Below, piece by piece: positions 1-9,512 of a DNA stretch of 53,955 nucleotides. Origin of the DNA: Terriglobia bacterium (lineage in GTDB: Bacteria; Acidobacteriota; Terriglobia; Acidiferrales; UBA7541); NCBI GenBank assembly GCA_020073585.1, contig JAIQEV010000022.1, forward strand, positions 1 to 53,955, given 5' to 3'. The notes beneath the pieces were generated by a model that worked only from the letters and a program-made list of their open reading frames with translations, was not told the origin of the DNA and ran no database searches. The stretch's first letter is position 1, and each line of letters opens with the position of its first letter. Both the position numbers and the translations under genes were made by a program.

Positions 1-23
1 GTTTTCAAGGGGCAGACAGAATC

Positions 24-2060
24 ATGCAAGCCTATCTGCGGGCACGCGGGACGCACCATGGCAGCGCTGTTTTCTTCCGGCAAATGAAACGGCAGTGGCA
101 GCGCAGCCTGGCCCTGTTTGCCGCGCTGCTCGCCGCGCCCCTTCTGGCTTGGCCCGCGCCGCCGCCCAACGATCCGCCGAACGTCCTCCTCATCACTCTG
201 GATACGGTGCGCGCCGACCACCTCGGCTGCTACGGCTACAAACTCATCGAGACTCCCAACCTGGACGCCCTGGCCGCGGGCGGGGTGCGCTTCGCCAACG
301 CCTATACCCAGGTGCCCGTCACACTGCCGTCGCACAGCGTGATCCTGACCGGGACCTACCCCATGCGCACGGGGATGCACGACTTCGCCGGCAACCGCCT
401 CAACTCCTCGCAGCCCACCCTCGCCACTCTGCTGCGCGCCAGGGGCTACGCCACGGGAGCCGTGCTGGGCTCGGCCGTGTTGGACTCGCGCTTCGGACTC
501 AACCGCGGCTTTGACTTTTACTACGACCATTTCGATTTCAGCCGCCTCGACGAGAGAAATATGGATGCCATGATGCGTCCCGGCAACGAGGTGGTGGACC
601 ACGCCCTCGGCTGGCTCGCCGGGCGCTCCCGCAAGCCCTTCCTGCTGTGGGTGCATCTCTACGACGCCCATGAGCCCTACAACCCGCCGCCGCCGTACCG
701 CCAGAGGTATCGCACCCGCCCCTATGACGGCGGAATCGCCTTTGTGGATGCGCAGGTGGGGCGCATCGTGGCCTACCTGAAAGCCAAGGGCCTCTATGAT
801 CGCACGCTGATCGTCCTGGCGGCCGACCACGGCGAGGGCCTGGGCGACCACGGCGAGAAGACCCACGGCTTCTTCATCTACAACAGCACCCTGCATGTGC
901 CGCTGATCTTCAAGCTCCCCGCCGCAACGGGGCCACGGAAACCTGTGGTGGACGAGCCCGCCAATCTGGCGGACCTCCTGCCGACCATCCTGGAACTGGC
1001 CGGGGCCAGCCGCCCGAAAGAGCTGCAGGGCCGCAGCCTGGTCCCGGACATGGCCGGAAAAGCGGACGGCGGTCCGGCGGAAAACTACGCGGAAACTTAT
1101 TTGCCGCGCATCCACTTCAATTGGAGCGAACTGCGCGGCGTGCGCTACCGCCAATACCACTTCATTGACGCTCCGCGCCCGGAATTGTACGACCTCTCCA
1201 GCGATCCCCGGGAGCTGAACAATCTGTACGCGGCGCGCCGCGCCGTGGCCAACGAGATGCGCAAGCGCCTCGAGCAGCTCATCGCCCGGTATACCCCCGC
1301 CACGGGGGAGAAAACCGCGGAAGCCACGGGGCTCGACCCGGTGCTGATGGAACGCCTGAAATCGCTGGGCTACGTGGCCGTCGCCGGGGGCGGCGATGAG
1401 GTGCTGAGCGACCGGCGATTGCCCGACCCCAAGGACCGCATCCAGGTCTACGAACTCATCTCGGACGCGCTGTCGGATAGCCAGCACGGGCGCTACGCGG
1501 AGTCCCTTGCCAAGTTGCATCAGGCGGAGAAGGCCGAGAAAAATTCCCTGGCGGTGCATTACCTGCTGGCCCTGAACTATTACCACCAGAAGGACTTTCC
1601 AGCGGCCATCGAGGAGTTCCAGGTCGTGCTCAAGATGAGCCCGAACTATACCCTGGCCACCTACTATCTCGGGCTGGCCTACGCGCAGAACGGAGCCTGG
1701 GAGGAAGCCATCGCGACGCTGCGCCGCACCCTCGAGCTGGACGGCACGAACTACTCGGCGGCCTACAATCTCGGCGCGGCCTACGTGCGCCAGGGAAAAG
1801 TGGACGAGGCCGAAGCAGCCCTGCGCCAGGCCCTGAAGATCAACCCGGACTACGCGGAGGCGCAGGGGGCGCTGGGGGAGCTGCTGCTCTACCAGGGGAA
1901 ACTGGACGAGGCCATCACCGCTTTGCGCGCGGCCTTGCAGATCGAGCCGCGATTCACGAAGGCGCGGCAGGCTCTGGTGAAGGCTCTGCAGGCCAAGGGC
2001 CTGAACGACGAAGCCGAAGAAGAGCGGCGCAAGGGTGCTGACGGAGGCTCGCGGCCCTAG
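24..2060 (+). CDS. Exported sulfatase/phosphatase-superfamily protein with C-terminal TPR repeats
   Basis: This is a 678-residue alkaline-phosphatase-superfamily hydrolase. A hydrophobic signal segment spans residues ~28-43. The metal-site motif LITLDTVRADH follows (Asp60), then the nucleophile region TLPSH at 100-104, and a second metal motif AADHGEGLGDHGE near residue 267. The position that is Cys or Ser in formylglycine sulfatases (C-x-P-x-R) is Thr100, and the Arg is His104. A phosphatase or phosphodiesterase-like Thr nucleophile is therefore likelier than sulfatase activity (inference). Residues ~480-660 form several TPR units. The ATG at 24 has AAGGGG about 11 nt upstream. An in-frame ATG at 84 would give a classical signal peptide but has no clear ribosome site, so either start is possible. 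The gene abuts a paralogue directly downstream. Confidence 0.88.
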   Translation: MQAYLRARGTHHGSAVFFRQMKRQWQRSLALFAALLAAPLLAWPAPPPNDPPNVLLITLDTVRADHLGCYGYKLIETPNLDALAAGGVRFANAYTQVPVTLPSHSVILTGTYPMRTGMHDFAGNRLNSSQPTLATLLRARGYATGAVLGSAVLDSRFGLNRGFDFYYDHFDFSRLDERNMDAMMRPGNEVVDHALGWLAGRSRKPFLLWVHLYDAHEPYNPPPPYRQRYRTRPYDGGIAFVDAQVGRIVAYLKAKGLYDRTLIVLAADHGEGLGDHGEKTHGFFIYNSTLHVPLIFKLPAATGPRKPVVDEPANLADLLPTILELAGASRPKELQGRSLVPDMAGKADGGPAENYAETYLPRIHFNWSELRGVRYRQYHFIDAPRPELYDLSSDPRELNNLYAARRAVANEMRKRLEQLIARYTPATGEKTAEATGLDPVLMERLKSLGYVAVAGGGDEVLSDRRLPDPKDRIQVYELISDALSDSQHGRYAESLAKLHQAEKAEKNSLAVHYLLALNYYHQKDFPAAIEEFQVVLKMSPNYTLATYYLGLAYAQNGAWEEAIATLRRTLELDGTNYSAAYNLGAAYVRQGKVDEAEAALRQALKINPDYAEAQGALGELLLYQGKLDEAITALRAALQIEPRFTKARQALVKALQAKGLNDEAEEERRKGADGGSRP

Positions 2061-4166
2061 ATGCGTCCTTCACTTCCACACTCCCGCGCCGCGGCTCTTC
2101 TCTTTCTCGGGCTGGCCCTGCTCGCTGGCGGCTGCCGACAAAGCCCACCGCCGCCCCCGAACATCCTGATCATCACCGTGGACACCCTGCGCGCCGACCG
2201 CGTGGGGGCCTACGGCAACACCGGCGGGCTCACCCCCAACGTGGACGCCCTGGCCAAGGAGGGCGTTGTCTTCGAGCGCGGCGTTTCCCAGGTGCCGCTC
2301 ACCTGGCCCTCGCATGCCGCGATCTTTACCGGCACCTATCCCTTCCACAACGGCGTGCAGGATTTCACCGGGCAGCCCCTCAGCGAGCGCTTTCGCACCC
2401 TCGCCGAATCTTTCCAGGCGCACGGCTACGCCACCGCCGCCGTGGTCAGTTCGTTCGTCCTGGACCGCAGCTGGGGCCTGGCCCGCGGATTCGACAGCTA
2501 CGACGACTCCTTTGCCGGGCAGGAATTTCTCGAGAAGAATCTCGGGCTGGTCGAGCGTCCCGCCGAGGAGAGCGTGAACCACGCCATCACCTGGCTGCAG
2601 GCGCGTCCCCAGAAGCCTTTTTTCCTGTGGCTGCATCTCTACGATCCGCACAGCCCGTATAACCCCCCGGAACCTTTCCGCACGCAATACGCCAAGCAGC
2701 CCTACGACGGGGAGATCGCCTACGCCGACAGCCAATTGGGGCGGCTCTTTGCTTGGCTCAAGCAGGCTCCCGGCAACGTCTACGACAACACCCTGATCGT
2801 CTTCCTCAGCGACCACGGGGAATCCCTGGGAGAACACGGCGAGAAGGAGCACGGCTTCTTCGTCTACGACTCGACGGTGCGCGTGCCCCTGGTGGTCAAG
2901 CCTCCGCGCGGCGCAGCGCTGGCCGCCCAGCGCGTGCCGGACGCCGTGGAGACCATTCAGGTGGGGCCGACGGTGCTGGAGCTGGCCGGCGTGCAAGACC
3001 CCATCCAGAAGCAGTTCCAGGCCGCCAGCCTCGTGCCCTTGCTCAGCGGCCAGCCGCACGGGCCCGAGCGCGCCGCCTACAGCGAAACCTTCTATCCCGC
3101 CAACTCTTTCGGCTGGAGCCCTCTGCGCAGCCTGCGGACTTCCCGCTATCACTACATCGAAGCGCCCAAGCAGGAGCTCTACGAACACCCCGGCGATCCC
3201 GCGGAAAAAATCAATGTGGCGCAGCAGAACGCCGGCGTGGCCGCGCGCCTGCGCGAGCAGCTCGGCCAGCTCCTGGCCCGCTACCCCGCGCCGGCCCCGG
3301 CCGCGGGCGGAACTCCCTCCGGCGCCAGCCCGGAAGCCCTGGAAAAACTGCGCTCCCTCGGCTACCTGGCCTACAAGGCCCCCGCGGCCGCCGACACCAA
3401 GCTTGCCGACCCCAAGGACAAACTGCCCGTCTTTCAGGACGTGCTGCGGGCCACCGACCTCATCCAGTTGGGCAACTACGCGGCCGCGCGCGCTCTCCTG
3501 GCCGGCGTCCAACAGCGCGAGCCGCGCCTCTATCTCATCCCCTTTTTGCTCGGCGAGGCCGCTTCCCACGACGCGCAATGGAAAGAGGCCGAAAAGCAGT
3601 TCGGCCGCGCCGCCGCGCTCAATCCCGGCTTCGACCAGGCCCGCATGGGGCTGGCCCGCGCGCTCGGGCTGCAAGGTAAAACGGGCCCGGCGCGCGAATT
3701 GATCGGCACGCTGCTCGCGGAAAATCCCAAGAACTTCCGGGCGTGGTTCCTGCAGGCGCAAATTGCCGCCCCGGGCGACCCGCGTGCCAGCCGCGAAGCG
3801 CTCGAGAAGGTGATCGCCATTCAGCCCAACTTCGCTCCGGCCTATCGCGACCGCGGCATGCTCTCCATGCGCGAGAATACCTACGTGAGCGCCTCCGAGG
3901 ACCTCTCCCGCGCCGTGGCCATGGGCATGCACGACGCGCTCACCTACAACAGCCTGGGCATCTGCTACAGCCGCATGAACCGCCTGGAAGACGCCGCCGC
4001 GAATTATCGCCGCGCGCTCGAGGCCGATCCTTCCTACGCCCAAGCCCACCTCAACCTCGGCTTCGTCTACGAGCGCATGCAGCAGCCGGACCTCGCCAAA
4101 AAAGAATACGCCGAAGCCTGCCGCCTCGACCGCCGCATCTGCGCCCTCATCGCCAACCGCAAGTAG
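2061..4166 (+). CDS. Lipoprotein sulfatase/phosphatase-like protein with TPR repeats
   Basis: This 701-residue protein is a tandem paralogue of the preceding gene. Its ATG follows the upstream TAG with no gap, which implies co-transcription. The N-terminus has a hydrophobic stretch ending LLAGGC, so Cys25 is a probable lipidation site and the protein is probably membrane-anchored in the periplasm. Metal motif ITVDTLRADR contains Asp41. The nucleophile segment is TWPSH at 81-85, again with Thr in place of the sulfatase Cys/Ser. LSDHGESLGEHGEKEHG supplies the second metal site. Residues ~460-700 are TPR repeats. TPRs suggest partner-protein binding; the substrate is unknown. A 717-residue antisense frame covers the same bases and is regarded as a shadow. 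Confidence 0.9.
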   Translation: MRPSLPHSRAAALLFLGLALLAGGCRQSPPPPPNILIITVDTLRADRVGAYGNTGGLTPNVDALAKEGVVFERGVSQVPLTWPSHAAIFTGTYPFHNGVQDFTGQPLSERFRTLAESFQAHGYATAAVVSSFVLDRSWGLARGFDSYDDSFAGQEFLEKNLGLVERPAEESVNHAITWLQARPQKPFFLWLHLYDPHSPYNPPEPFRTQYAKQPYDGEIAYADSQLGRLFAWLKQAPGNVYDNTLIVFLSDHGESLGEHGEKEHGFFVYDSTVRVPLVVKPPRGAALAAQRVPDAVETIQVGPTVLELAGVQDPIQKQFQAASLVPLLSGQPHGPERAAYSETFYPANSFGWSPLRSLRTSRYHYIEAPKQELYEHPGDPAEKINVAQQNAGVAARLREQLGQLLARYPAPAPAAGGTPSGASPEALEKLRSLGYLAYKAPAAADTKLADPKDKLPVFQDVLRATDLIQLGNYAAARALLAGVQQREPRLYLIPFLLGEAASHDAQWKEAEKQFGRAAALNPGFDQARMGLARALGLQGKTGPARELIGTLLAENPKNFRAWFLQAQIAAPGDPRASREALEKVIAIQPNFAPAYRDRGMLSMRENTYVSASEDLSRAVAMGMHDALTYNSLGICYSRMNRLEDAAANYRRALEADPSYAQAHLNLGFVYERMQQPDLAKKEYAEACRLDRRICALIANRK

Positions 4167-4258
4167 CCGCGGCTCTAGGCCGCAATTAAAAACAAGATGC
4201 CGGTCCGAAGCCCGGCGCTGCACAAGATTCTTCGTTCGCCCCTGTCTGCGGCGATGTT

Positions 4259-4282
4259 GTAGCCGCCCTCTTCAGAGGGCGG
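4259..4282 (+). repeat. REP-like palindrome with GTAG foot (copy 1)
   Basis: A GTAG tetranucleotide (4259-4262) sits directly before the stem CCGCCCTC, loop TTCA and stem GAGGGCGG. A near-identical copy lies in inverse orientation at 16636-16659. A GTAG foot next to a hairpin is the hallmark of REP elements recognised by RAYT transposases. A T-rich run follows (4283-4294), so this copy could also end transcription of the two upstream genes. Confidence 0.7.
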
Positions 4283-4348
4283 TCTTTGTTCTTTCCTCCC
4301 CAAGCGCCCAAACACACCAGCCCACATACACGCATCCCCCCACCGCCC

Positions 4349-4381
4349 GTCATTTCGAGGCGCCGCGCCGAGAAATCTCTC
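4349..4381. repeat. Dispersed CATTTCG...AGAAATCTC repeat (copy 1)
   Basis: The ends GTCATTTCGA and GAGAAATCTCTC flank a GC-rich centre. The same ends occur in reverse orientation at 18163-18202, with a different centre. This is a short intergenic dispersed repeat of unknown function, lying between convergent genes. Confidence 0.5.
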
Positions 4382-4421
4382 TTCCTCTTCTCTTTTCCTC
4401 GTATCTTTTCCCGCCAACGCA

Positions 4422-5444
4422 CTACCGCGTGGACGAATGCGCCAGCTTGTCCAGCGCCGCGCGCACCTTCGGTGCCAGCGGGTCTTTGGGGAACTGCTTC
4501 AGGAAGGACTCAAACACCGCCGCGGCCTCGCTCTGCCGCCCGGTCTGCAAATAGAGCGTGGCCAGCGCCAGCAATACCTGCGGCATCTTCGGGTCCAGCT
4601 CGCGCGCGGTCTTCAACTCCTGCTCCGCGGAATGGAAATCGCCCAGCCGGGCCAGCACCGAGCCGTAGAGATAGCGTCCCAGCGCGGAAGACGGCGCGAA
4701 CCGCAGCCCCGCTTCCAGCGTGCGCCGGGCCTCCTCGTTGCGCCCCGTGAGGTACAGCACGTTGCCCAGATTGAAGTACGCCTGCGCGCTGTTGCCGTTC
4801 AGTTCCAGCACCCGCCGAAACTCTTCTTCCGCCGCCTTGGCGTCCCCCTTCTGCAGGTAGCGGATCCCCAGATTGTTGTGCGCCGGATAAAAATCCGGCG
4901 CCAGGCGCAGCGCCGCCTGGTAGTGCTCGACCGCCGCCGCCGCGTCCCCGCGCTCCTCGGCCTTCTTCCCCGCCTCAAACTCCTTCAGCACCCCCGCCGG
5001 ATATTTCTTCGCGAGATCGGCGACATCCACGAGATCGCCGTCTGCACCGGCTGCCCCAGCGGGCGCCCCGCGCGCCTTCTCCGCCGGCTTTGGACGCAGG
5101 ACCACGCGCACAAAGCTAGTTGGGGTGATGATGGGATTCAAAATTACCTGCTGGCGAACCGGCTGATAGCCTTCCGCTTCGATGACCACATAGTAGGCAT
5201 TCGGAAGCAGGTTGTAGAAACCGAAATGCCCCTCGGCATCGGCATAGCTGGTGTCTACGACCGCACCGCGGCCCTCCAGGGTGACTTGAATGCGCTGGTC
5301 CGGCCACTGGCCATTCTCCAGGCGAATCTGGCCGGCGATATTCCCCTCTTCCTGGGCGTGCAGAACTCCAGCAGCAAGGAAAAACAAGATTGCCAGCCGG
5401 AGACCGGAGGGGACTCTGCTCGAACGTGCTCCGTCGCCCGCCAT
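4422..5444 (-). CDS. Exported regulatory-like beta-sandwich plus TPR protein
   Basis: The protein has about 340 residues. A signal peptide (hydrophobic LRLAILFFLAAGVLHAQ) is followed by a carboxypeptidase-regulatory-like beta-sandwich at residues ~35-110, with typical GHFGFYNLLPNAYYVVIEAEG pattern elements. TPR repeats occupy ~155-335. It is probably a periplasmic protein of the envelope; ligand unknown. I chose the ATG at 5444 because AGGTG lies ~8 nt upstream; a GTG at 5453 is the alternative. It lies 57 nt downstream of a strong terminator, so it is probably transcribed separately from the receptor gene upstream. It converges on the sulfatase-like pair. Confidence 0.8.
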   Translation of the reverse strand: MAGDGARSSRVPSGLRLAILFFLAAGVLHAQEEGNIAGQIRLENGQWPDQRIQVTLEGRGAVVDTSYADAEGHFGFYNLLPNAYYVVIEAEGYQPVRQQVILNPIITPTSFVRVVLRPKPAEKARGAPAGAAGADGDLVDVADLAKKYPAGVLKEFEAGKKAEERGDAAAAVEHYQAALRLAPDFYPAHNNLGIRYLQKGDAKAAEEEFRRVLELNGNSAQAYFNLGNVLYLTGRNEEARRTLEAGLRFAPSSALGRYLYGSVLARLGDFHSAEQELKTARELDPKMPQVLLALATLYLQTGRQSEAAAVFESFLKQFPKDPLAPKVRAALDKLAHSSTR

Positions 5445-5500
5445 GGCTGGCACCTATCGCGCCGAGGCTATCACACACTCCACACACTGCGCGCAAACTT

Positions 5501-5536
5501 AAAAAAAGAAAAGGGCCCGGCGTTGCCGCCGGGCCC
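5501..5536 (-). terminator. Strong intrinsic terminator after the TonB-type receptor
   Basis: A perfect 10-bp stem, GGGCCCGGCG (5513-5522) and CGCCGGGCCC (5527-5536), has a TTGC loop. On the minus strand it is followed by a T-rich tract (complement of 5501-5512), which suits termination of the receptor gene ending at 5558. The plus side also has TCTTTTTT, so it may act in both directions. Confidence 0.85.
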
Positions 5537-5557
5537 TGAGTCTTTTTTCTTAACGAA

Positions 5558-8500
5558 TTACCAGAGCAACTTCAAAGCGAACTGCATCAGCCGCGGACTC
5601 ATCTCCCCGGCCGACTGCCCGAAGTTTCCGCTGGTGATGCGGTTTGCGAAGTTCGCGCCCGTCGAACTGCTGGGCAATTTGAAGTTGACGTGGTTCAGGG
5701 CGTTGAACACCTCGAAGCGGAACTGCATGTTGAAACGCTCCGTGATCCGGATGTTCTTGAACAAGGACTGGTCGGTATTGAACAGCCCAGGTCCCACGAA
5801 CGTGTTGCGGCCCAGGTTTCCGTCGCAAGCCCTGCACGGCGTCTGGAAGAAGGAGGTACTGGCGCTGCACGAGCCCGGACCGCCGCCGCACCAGGCAGTC
5901 ATGCTTGTTCCAGCAAACCATCCGTTTGCCCACTGGTCATGCGTCGGGGAGTAGCTACTCCCGACCAGTACATCCGGACGGTCGTTGCGCTCGCCGTCAT
6001 AGTTGAAGTCACAGCGGCTACCGGTAGCGCAGTACGGAGTAAAGTGCGCACCTGACTGCATTGCCCAGATGGCCTGATACTGCCAGCCGCCCAGGACGTG
6101 TCCGATGAGGCCCTTCTGATCCTTATAGAAGGGAACCTCATAGACGTAGTTGAAGCTCAACCGGTGCCGGATGTCGAACGTGGAGTTGCCCTTATCCAGC
6201 ATGGGCATAGTCGGATCCAAGGAGTAGCCGTCGCCGGCCGCGGAACCATTGGCCGACGTCGCGCCACTGTGCCAGTCGGAGCCGGTGTCAATCGAATGGC
6301 TCCACGCGTAGTTCAGGTTAAACGCGAACCCGCGGGTTACCTGATGGCGCACAGCCACCTGCAATCCGCTGTACCAGGATTTGCTCACGTTATCCCACAC
6401 GCGCAGGCGCCCGTAGTTGGGATTCAGGTAGCGATGGCCGAGTCCGGTCAGCGTGCGCCCGAACTGGTCCACTACCTGCACCCCCAGCCCGAGGCGGTCG
6501 CCCGGCAGACGGTTGGCCTGCTCGGCGCGGAACAGGTGATGTCCCTGCGTGCCCACGTAATTGATCTCGATCGTCGTCTTGGGCAGGATTTCCCGCTGGA
6601 AGCCGAAGTAGTAGTTGAGGATCATCGGATCGCGTAAGCCGGCGGGGAAGACGATGCCCGTCAGGTTCGCGAAGTTGGAGTTCCAGGAATTGTACCCCTG
6701 GATGTTCCCCGTGGCCTGGGTGCCGGTTCCAATGCCCGGATTGGCTGGGGGACCGGTAAACGTCGGGGCCACACCGCTGGGAGTGCATGCTGTCGTGACG
6801 ACGCTGCAGTCGGCGACGCCGCCTACAGTTGCTGTCGGGCCGTAGACGATGGCGTTCACGTCACCCACAAGGGCGTTGTTCACACCATTGAAGGAATAGA
6901 ACGGCGGGTTCCAGCGCGAATTCGAGAGCGGGTTATATAACGTGCCCTCGTAAGATAGACCGAAACCGCCGCGGATCGCCGTCTTGCCGTTGCCCCACGG
7001 ATCGTAAGAGAAGCCGGCGCGAGGACCGAAGTTTTTGTGGTTCCCGGCGCCCAAGCTGTCGGCCACCGCGAAGCCGCCTGGCCCGCAGACTCCGGCCAGG
7101 ACGTTCTTGGCCAGCTGTGTCGCGGTATCGCAACCCGGATCTCCTGCCGGGATGTTGGCGTTAAAGATCCAATCTGCGCAGTAACCATTGGCTGGCACCG
7201 TGCAACCCGGCCCCGGCAGGAACGTCGTCACCTTGCCCATCTTTTCCGTGTGACGGGTGAAGAGGTCATAGCGGAGTCCGATGTTAACCGTCAGCTTGCG
7301 GCTCACCTTCCAGTCATCCTGGATATAGGCCCCCACCTCCAGGTTGCGCCAGTGCCGATAATTGTCCGCTAGTTGCGCAGGCTGATTGGAGACGAAGCCC
7401 GGATCCACCCCGGCGGACATGCCGTAAGGTGCATCGGCCGCGAAGAAGAGTTGGTCGAAGAAGTAGTAGGACGGCCGGGCGATGTTGAACTCGCTGTTCT
7501 CGATGTTGCGCCGGAAGTCCACGCCTACCTTGATGCTGTGCTTGCCCTTCTGGAAGGACATCATATCCCCATAGCTATAGATGTTCTCGTGGAAGAACTG
7601 GGGATAGCCGCTGTAGGAGCCGAAGCCGGCTGAGCCGTCGTCAAAGCCGATCGCCGGCACACCGGGGGTGCCGACATTCGTATCGGTGCGGTTGAGGGAA
7701 TAGCCCGCACGCGCCTCATTTACCCAATTGGGGCTGAAAGTGTGCACCCAGCTAACCTGCATATTCGGGAAATGGTTTGCCGTCGGGTTCCTGAAGCCGT
7801 GAATGTTGCTGCCGGCGTTCGGTGGACCGTAAGAATCAGATGTATGCACCCACTGGTACTCGCCGAAAACACGGTCGTTCTTCCGCAGCCAGTCAATGCG
7901 CGAAGACCACTCGTTGCCGTTAAAGAGATTCCCTATGGCCTGCGACCCAAAGAGCACCAGGTTATCGTTAAGGAAGGGAATCGTGCGCGCTGTCGAGCCA
8001 GCCCGTAGAGCCGGTGTGACCGAGCAACCCGCAAAACTGTCCGATGCCAGCACGCCAAAGATGGCCTGAAACTGCGTGGCAATTCCTCCGAAACCCGTCG
8101 GATAATTGTCCGGGCACATCATAGCCGCGAAGGAGCTACCGCCCCAACCCGATGCGTTCGTTGCATTACCGCAGTTTATATAATTGTCGAGAGTGGCCGC
8201 CACTGGCAGGCTTGTAGCCGCACAATTAATTGACGAGACCGACCCCGCGCTGGCCGTGGGAAAATTGCCGTAGATCAGAGCCGCTGCCGAGTTCGGAAGC
8301 CCGCTGATCACAGCCTGCCGCCACTCCGGCGATTCCGTGGTGATTGGTACCGGTGCAGCCGCGGTGATGAATCGATCGCCCTGATAGGACGCGGTGAAGA
8401 AAAGGTGGTCCTTCCAGATGGGGCCGGTGGCGGTAACACCGAACTGGTTGTAACGGAGCTTCTCCGGCTGGCCGTTCACGGCCGGATCCGTCGAGGCGTT

Positions 8501-9310
8501 CCGGAAAAAGTCGTTGGCGTCGAACTTGTCATTGCGGAGGAACTCGTACGCGCTGCCGTGCAGCTCGTTGGTGCCCGACTTGGTGACCACGTTGACGATG
8601 GCCGCGGCGCTGTTGCCGTACTGCGCGGACATGTTCAGCGTGAGTTCCTGGAACTCCTGGACCATGTCGGCGTTCGGGGTGGTCACCGCGCCGCCGCTCA
8701 AGCCCTTGTCCGACGAGCCGTTGATCATGAATCCATTGAAGTTCGGGCGCAGCCCGTTGACCACCGTGCTGTGGCCGTTCTCGAAGGAAACGCCGGTCGC
8801 GTCCACCGCGCCGGGCGCCAGAGTAATCAGGTCGAAGACGTTGCGGCCGTTCAGCGGGAGATTGGCGACTTGCTTCGAACCGATCGTCTCATACAGACGC
8901 GTGTCCTCGGTCTGCACCATCACCGCTCCAGCCTCGACAGTCACCGTTTCCGCCTGCGCGCCGATCTCCAATTTGAAGTCCACGCGCTCGATGACGCCCG
9001 CGCCGAGATACAGCCCGGACTTCATCTGCTTCTTGAAGCCCGTAGCCGACACGAGAATCTTGTAGGAGCCGACCGGCAACTCCGGAACGCGGAACACACC
9101 ATCCACGTTCGTCTTGGCCGTAACCGTGTAGTTGGTGCCCAGGTTGGTGATGGTTACATCGGCCGACGCCACTGCCGCGCCCTGCGGGTCCATGACCGTG
9201 CCGGTGAAGATGCCGTTCTGTACCTGCGCCGAAACCGGCGCGACGGCGATTGCGAATAGCGCGAAGAGCAAGCAGACACTGGCCAGCACATTGCGGTGCA
9301 AAGACTTCAT
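5558..9310 (-). CDS. TonB-dependent receptor, acidobacterial type with carboxypeptidase-regulatory-like domain
   Basis: This 1250-residue outer-membrane receptor has a signal peptide (MKSLHRN plus hydrophobic core ending VSAQ), a carboxypeptidase-regulatory-like domain at ~35-115 (NGIFTGTVMDPQG), a plug-like region at ~125-240 (QVANLPLNGRNVFDLITL) and a long beta-barrel ending in FALKLLW. Family knowledge: such Oar-like receptors import or bind polymers and are abundant in Acidobacteriota; the substrate cannot be read here. The ATG at 9310 is chosen because GGGGGTG lies just upstream and the signal peptide starts there. A TTGACA promoter sits ~100 nt upstream and a strong terminator follows. 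The gene appears monocistronic. Confidence 0.92.
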   Translation of the reverse strand: MKSLHRNVLASVCLLFALFAIAVAPVSAQVQNGIFTGTVMDPQGAAVASADVTITNLGTNYTVTAKTNVDGVFRVPELPVGSYKILVSATGFKKQMKSGLYLGAGVIERVDFKLEIGAQAETVTVEAGAVMVQTEDTRLYETIGSKQVANLPLNGRNVFDLITLAPGAVDATGVSFENGHSTVVNGLRPNFNGFMINGSSDKGLSGGAVTTPNADMVQEFQELTLNMSAQYGNSAAAIVNVVTKSGTNELHGSAYEFLRNDKFDANDFFRNASTDPAVNGQPEKLRYNQFGVTATGPIWKDHLFFTASYQGDRFITAAAPVPITTESPEWRQAVISGLPNSAAALIYGNFPTASAGSVSSINCAATSLPVAATLDNYINCGNATNASGWGGSSFAAMMCPDNYPTGFGGIATQFQAIFGVLASDSFAGCSVTPALRAGSTARTIPFLNDNLVLFGSQAIGNLFNGNEWSSRIDWLRKNDRVFGEYQWVHTSDSYGPPNAGSNIHGFRNPTANHFPNMQVSWVHTFSPNWVNEARAGYSLNRTDTNVGTPGVPAIGFDDGSAGFGSYSGYPQFFHENIYSYGDMMSFQKGKHSIKVGVDFRRNIENSEFNIARPSYYFFDQLFFAADAPYGMSAGVDPGFVSNQPAQLADNYRHWRNLEVGAYIQDDWKVSRKLTVNIGLRYDLFTRHTEKMGKVTTFLPGPGCTVPANGYCADWIFNANIPAGDPGCDTATQLAKNVLAGVCGPGGFAVADSLGAGNHKNFGPRAGFSYDPWGNGKTAIRGGFGLSYEGTLYNPLSNSRWNPPFYSFNGVNNALVGDVNAIVYGPTATVGGVADCSVVTTACTPSGVAPTFTGPPANPGIGTGTQATGNIQGYNSWNSNFANLTGIVFPAGLRDPMILNYYFGFQREILPKTTIEINYVGTQGHHLFRAEQANRLPGDRLGLGVQVVDQFGRTLTGLGHRYLNPNYGRLRVWDNVSKSWYSGLQVAVRHQVTRGFAFNLNYAWSHSIDTGSDWHSGATSANGSAAGDGYSLDPTMPMLDKGNSTFDIRHRLSFNYVYEVPFYKDQKGLIGHVLGGWQYQAIWAMQSGAHFTPYCATGSRCDFNYDGERNDRPDVLVGSSYSPTHDQWANGWFAGTSMTAWCGGGPGSCSASTSFFQTPCRACDGNLGRNTFVGPGLFNTDQSLFKNIRITERFNMQFRFEVFNALNHVNFKLPSSSTGANFANRITSGNFGQSAGEMSPRLMQFALKLLW

Positions 9311-9408
9311 TCGAACACCCCCGTAAAATTCGTGGTGGAATCTGTAACGCACCAAACAATCTTTACAAATCCACAGAAACGAGAACACACCCTCTTCCGC
9401 TGTGGCGC

Positions 9409-9438
9409 TATATTCTTCGCCAACCGCTTTCTTGTCAA
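9409..9438 (-). promoter_or_regulatory. Candidate sigma-70 promoter for the receptor gene
   Basis: On the minus strand a perfect TTGACA (-35, plus-strand 9433-9438) is followed after 18 bases by AATATA (-10, 9409-9414), about 100 nt before the receptor start. The remainder of 9311-9512 shows nothing else recognisable. Confidence 0.5.
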
Positions 9439-9512
9439 CTACATTTTCAGTTCTTGAATATCTAACGATAGCGGAGAGGTTCTAGTACCTGACGCCGCGC
9501 CGCTCTGCCGCG

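Noticed and set aside
2070-4223. 717-codon minus-strand open frame antisense to the second sulfatase-like gene
   Set aside because: It has no recognisable fold and low-complexity composition, and it mirrors the well-supported plus-strand gene; a GC-rich codon-shadow effect explains its length.
5690-6055. Plus-strand open frames over the first receptor gene
   Set aside because: They are antisense to a clear beta-barrel receptor and show no independent features.
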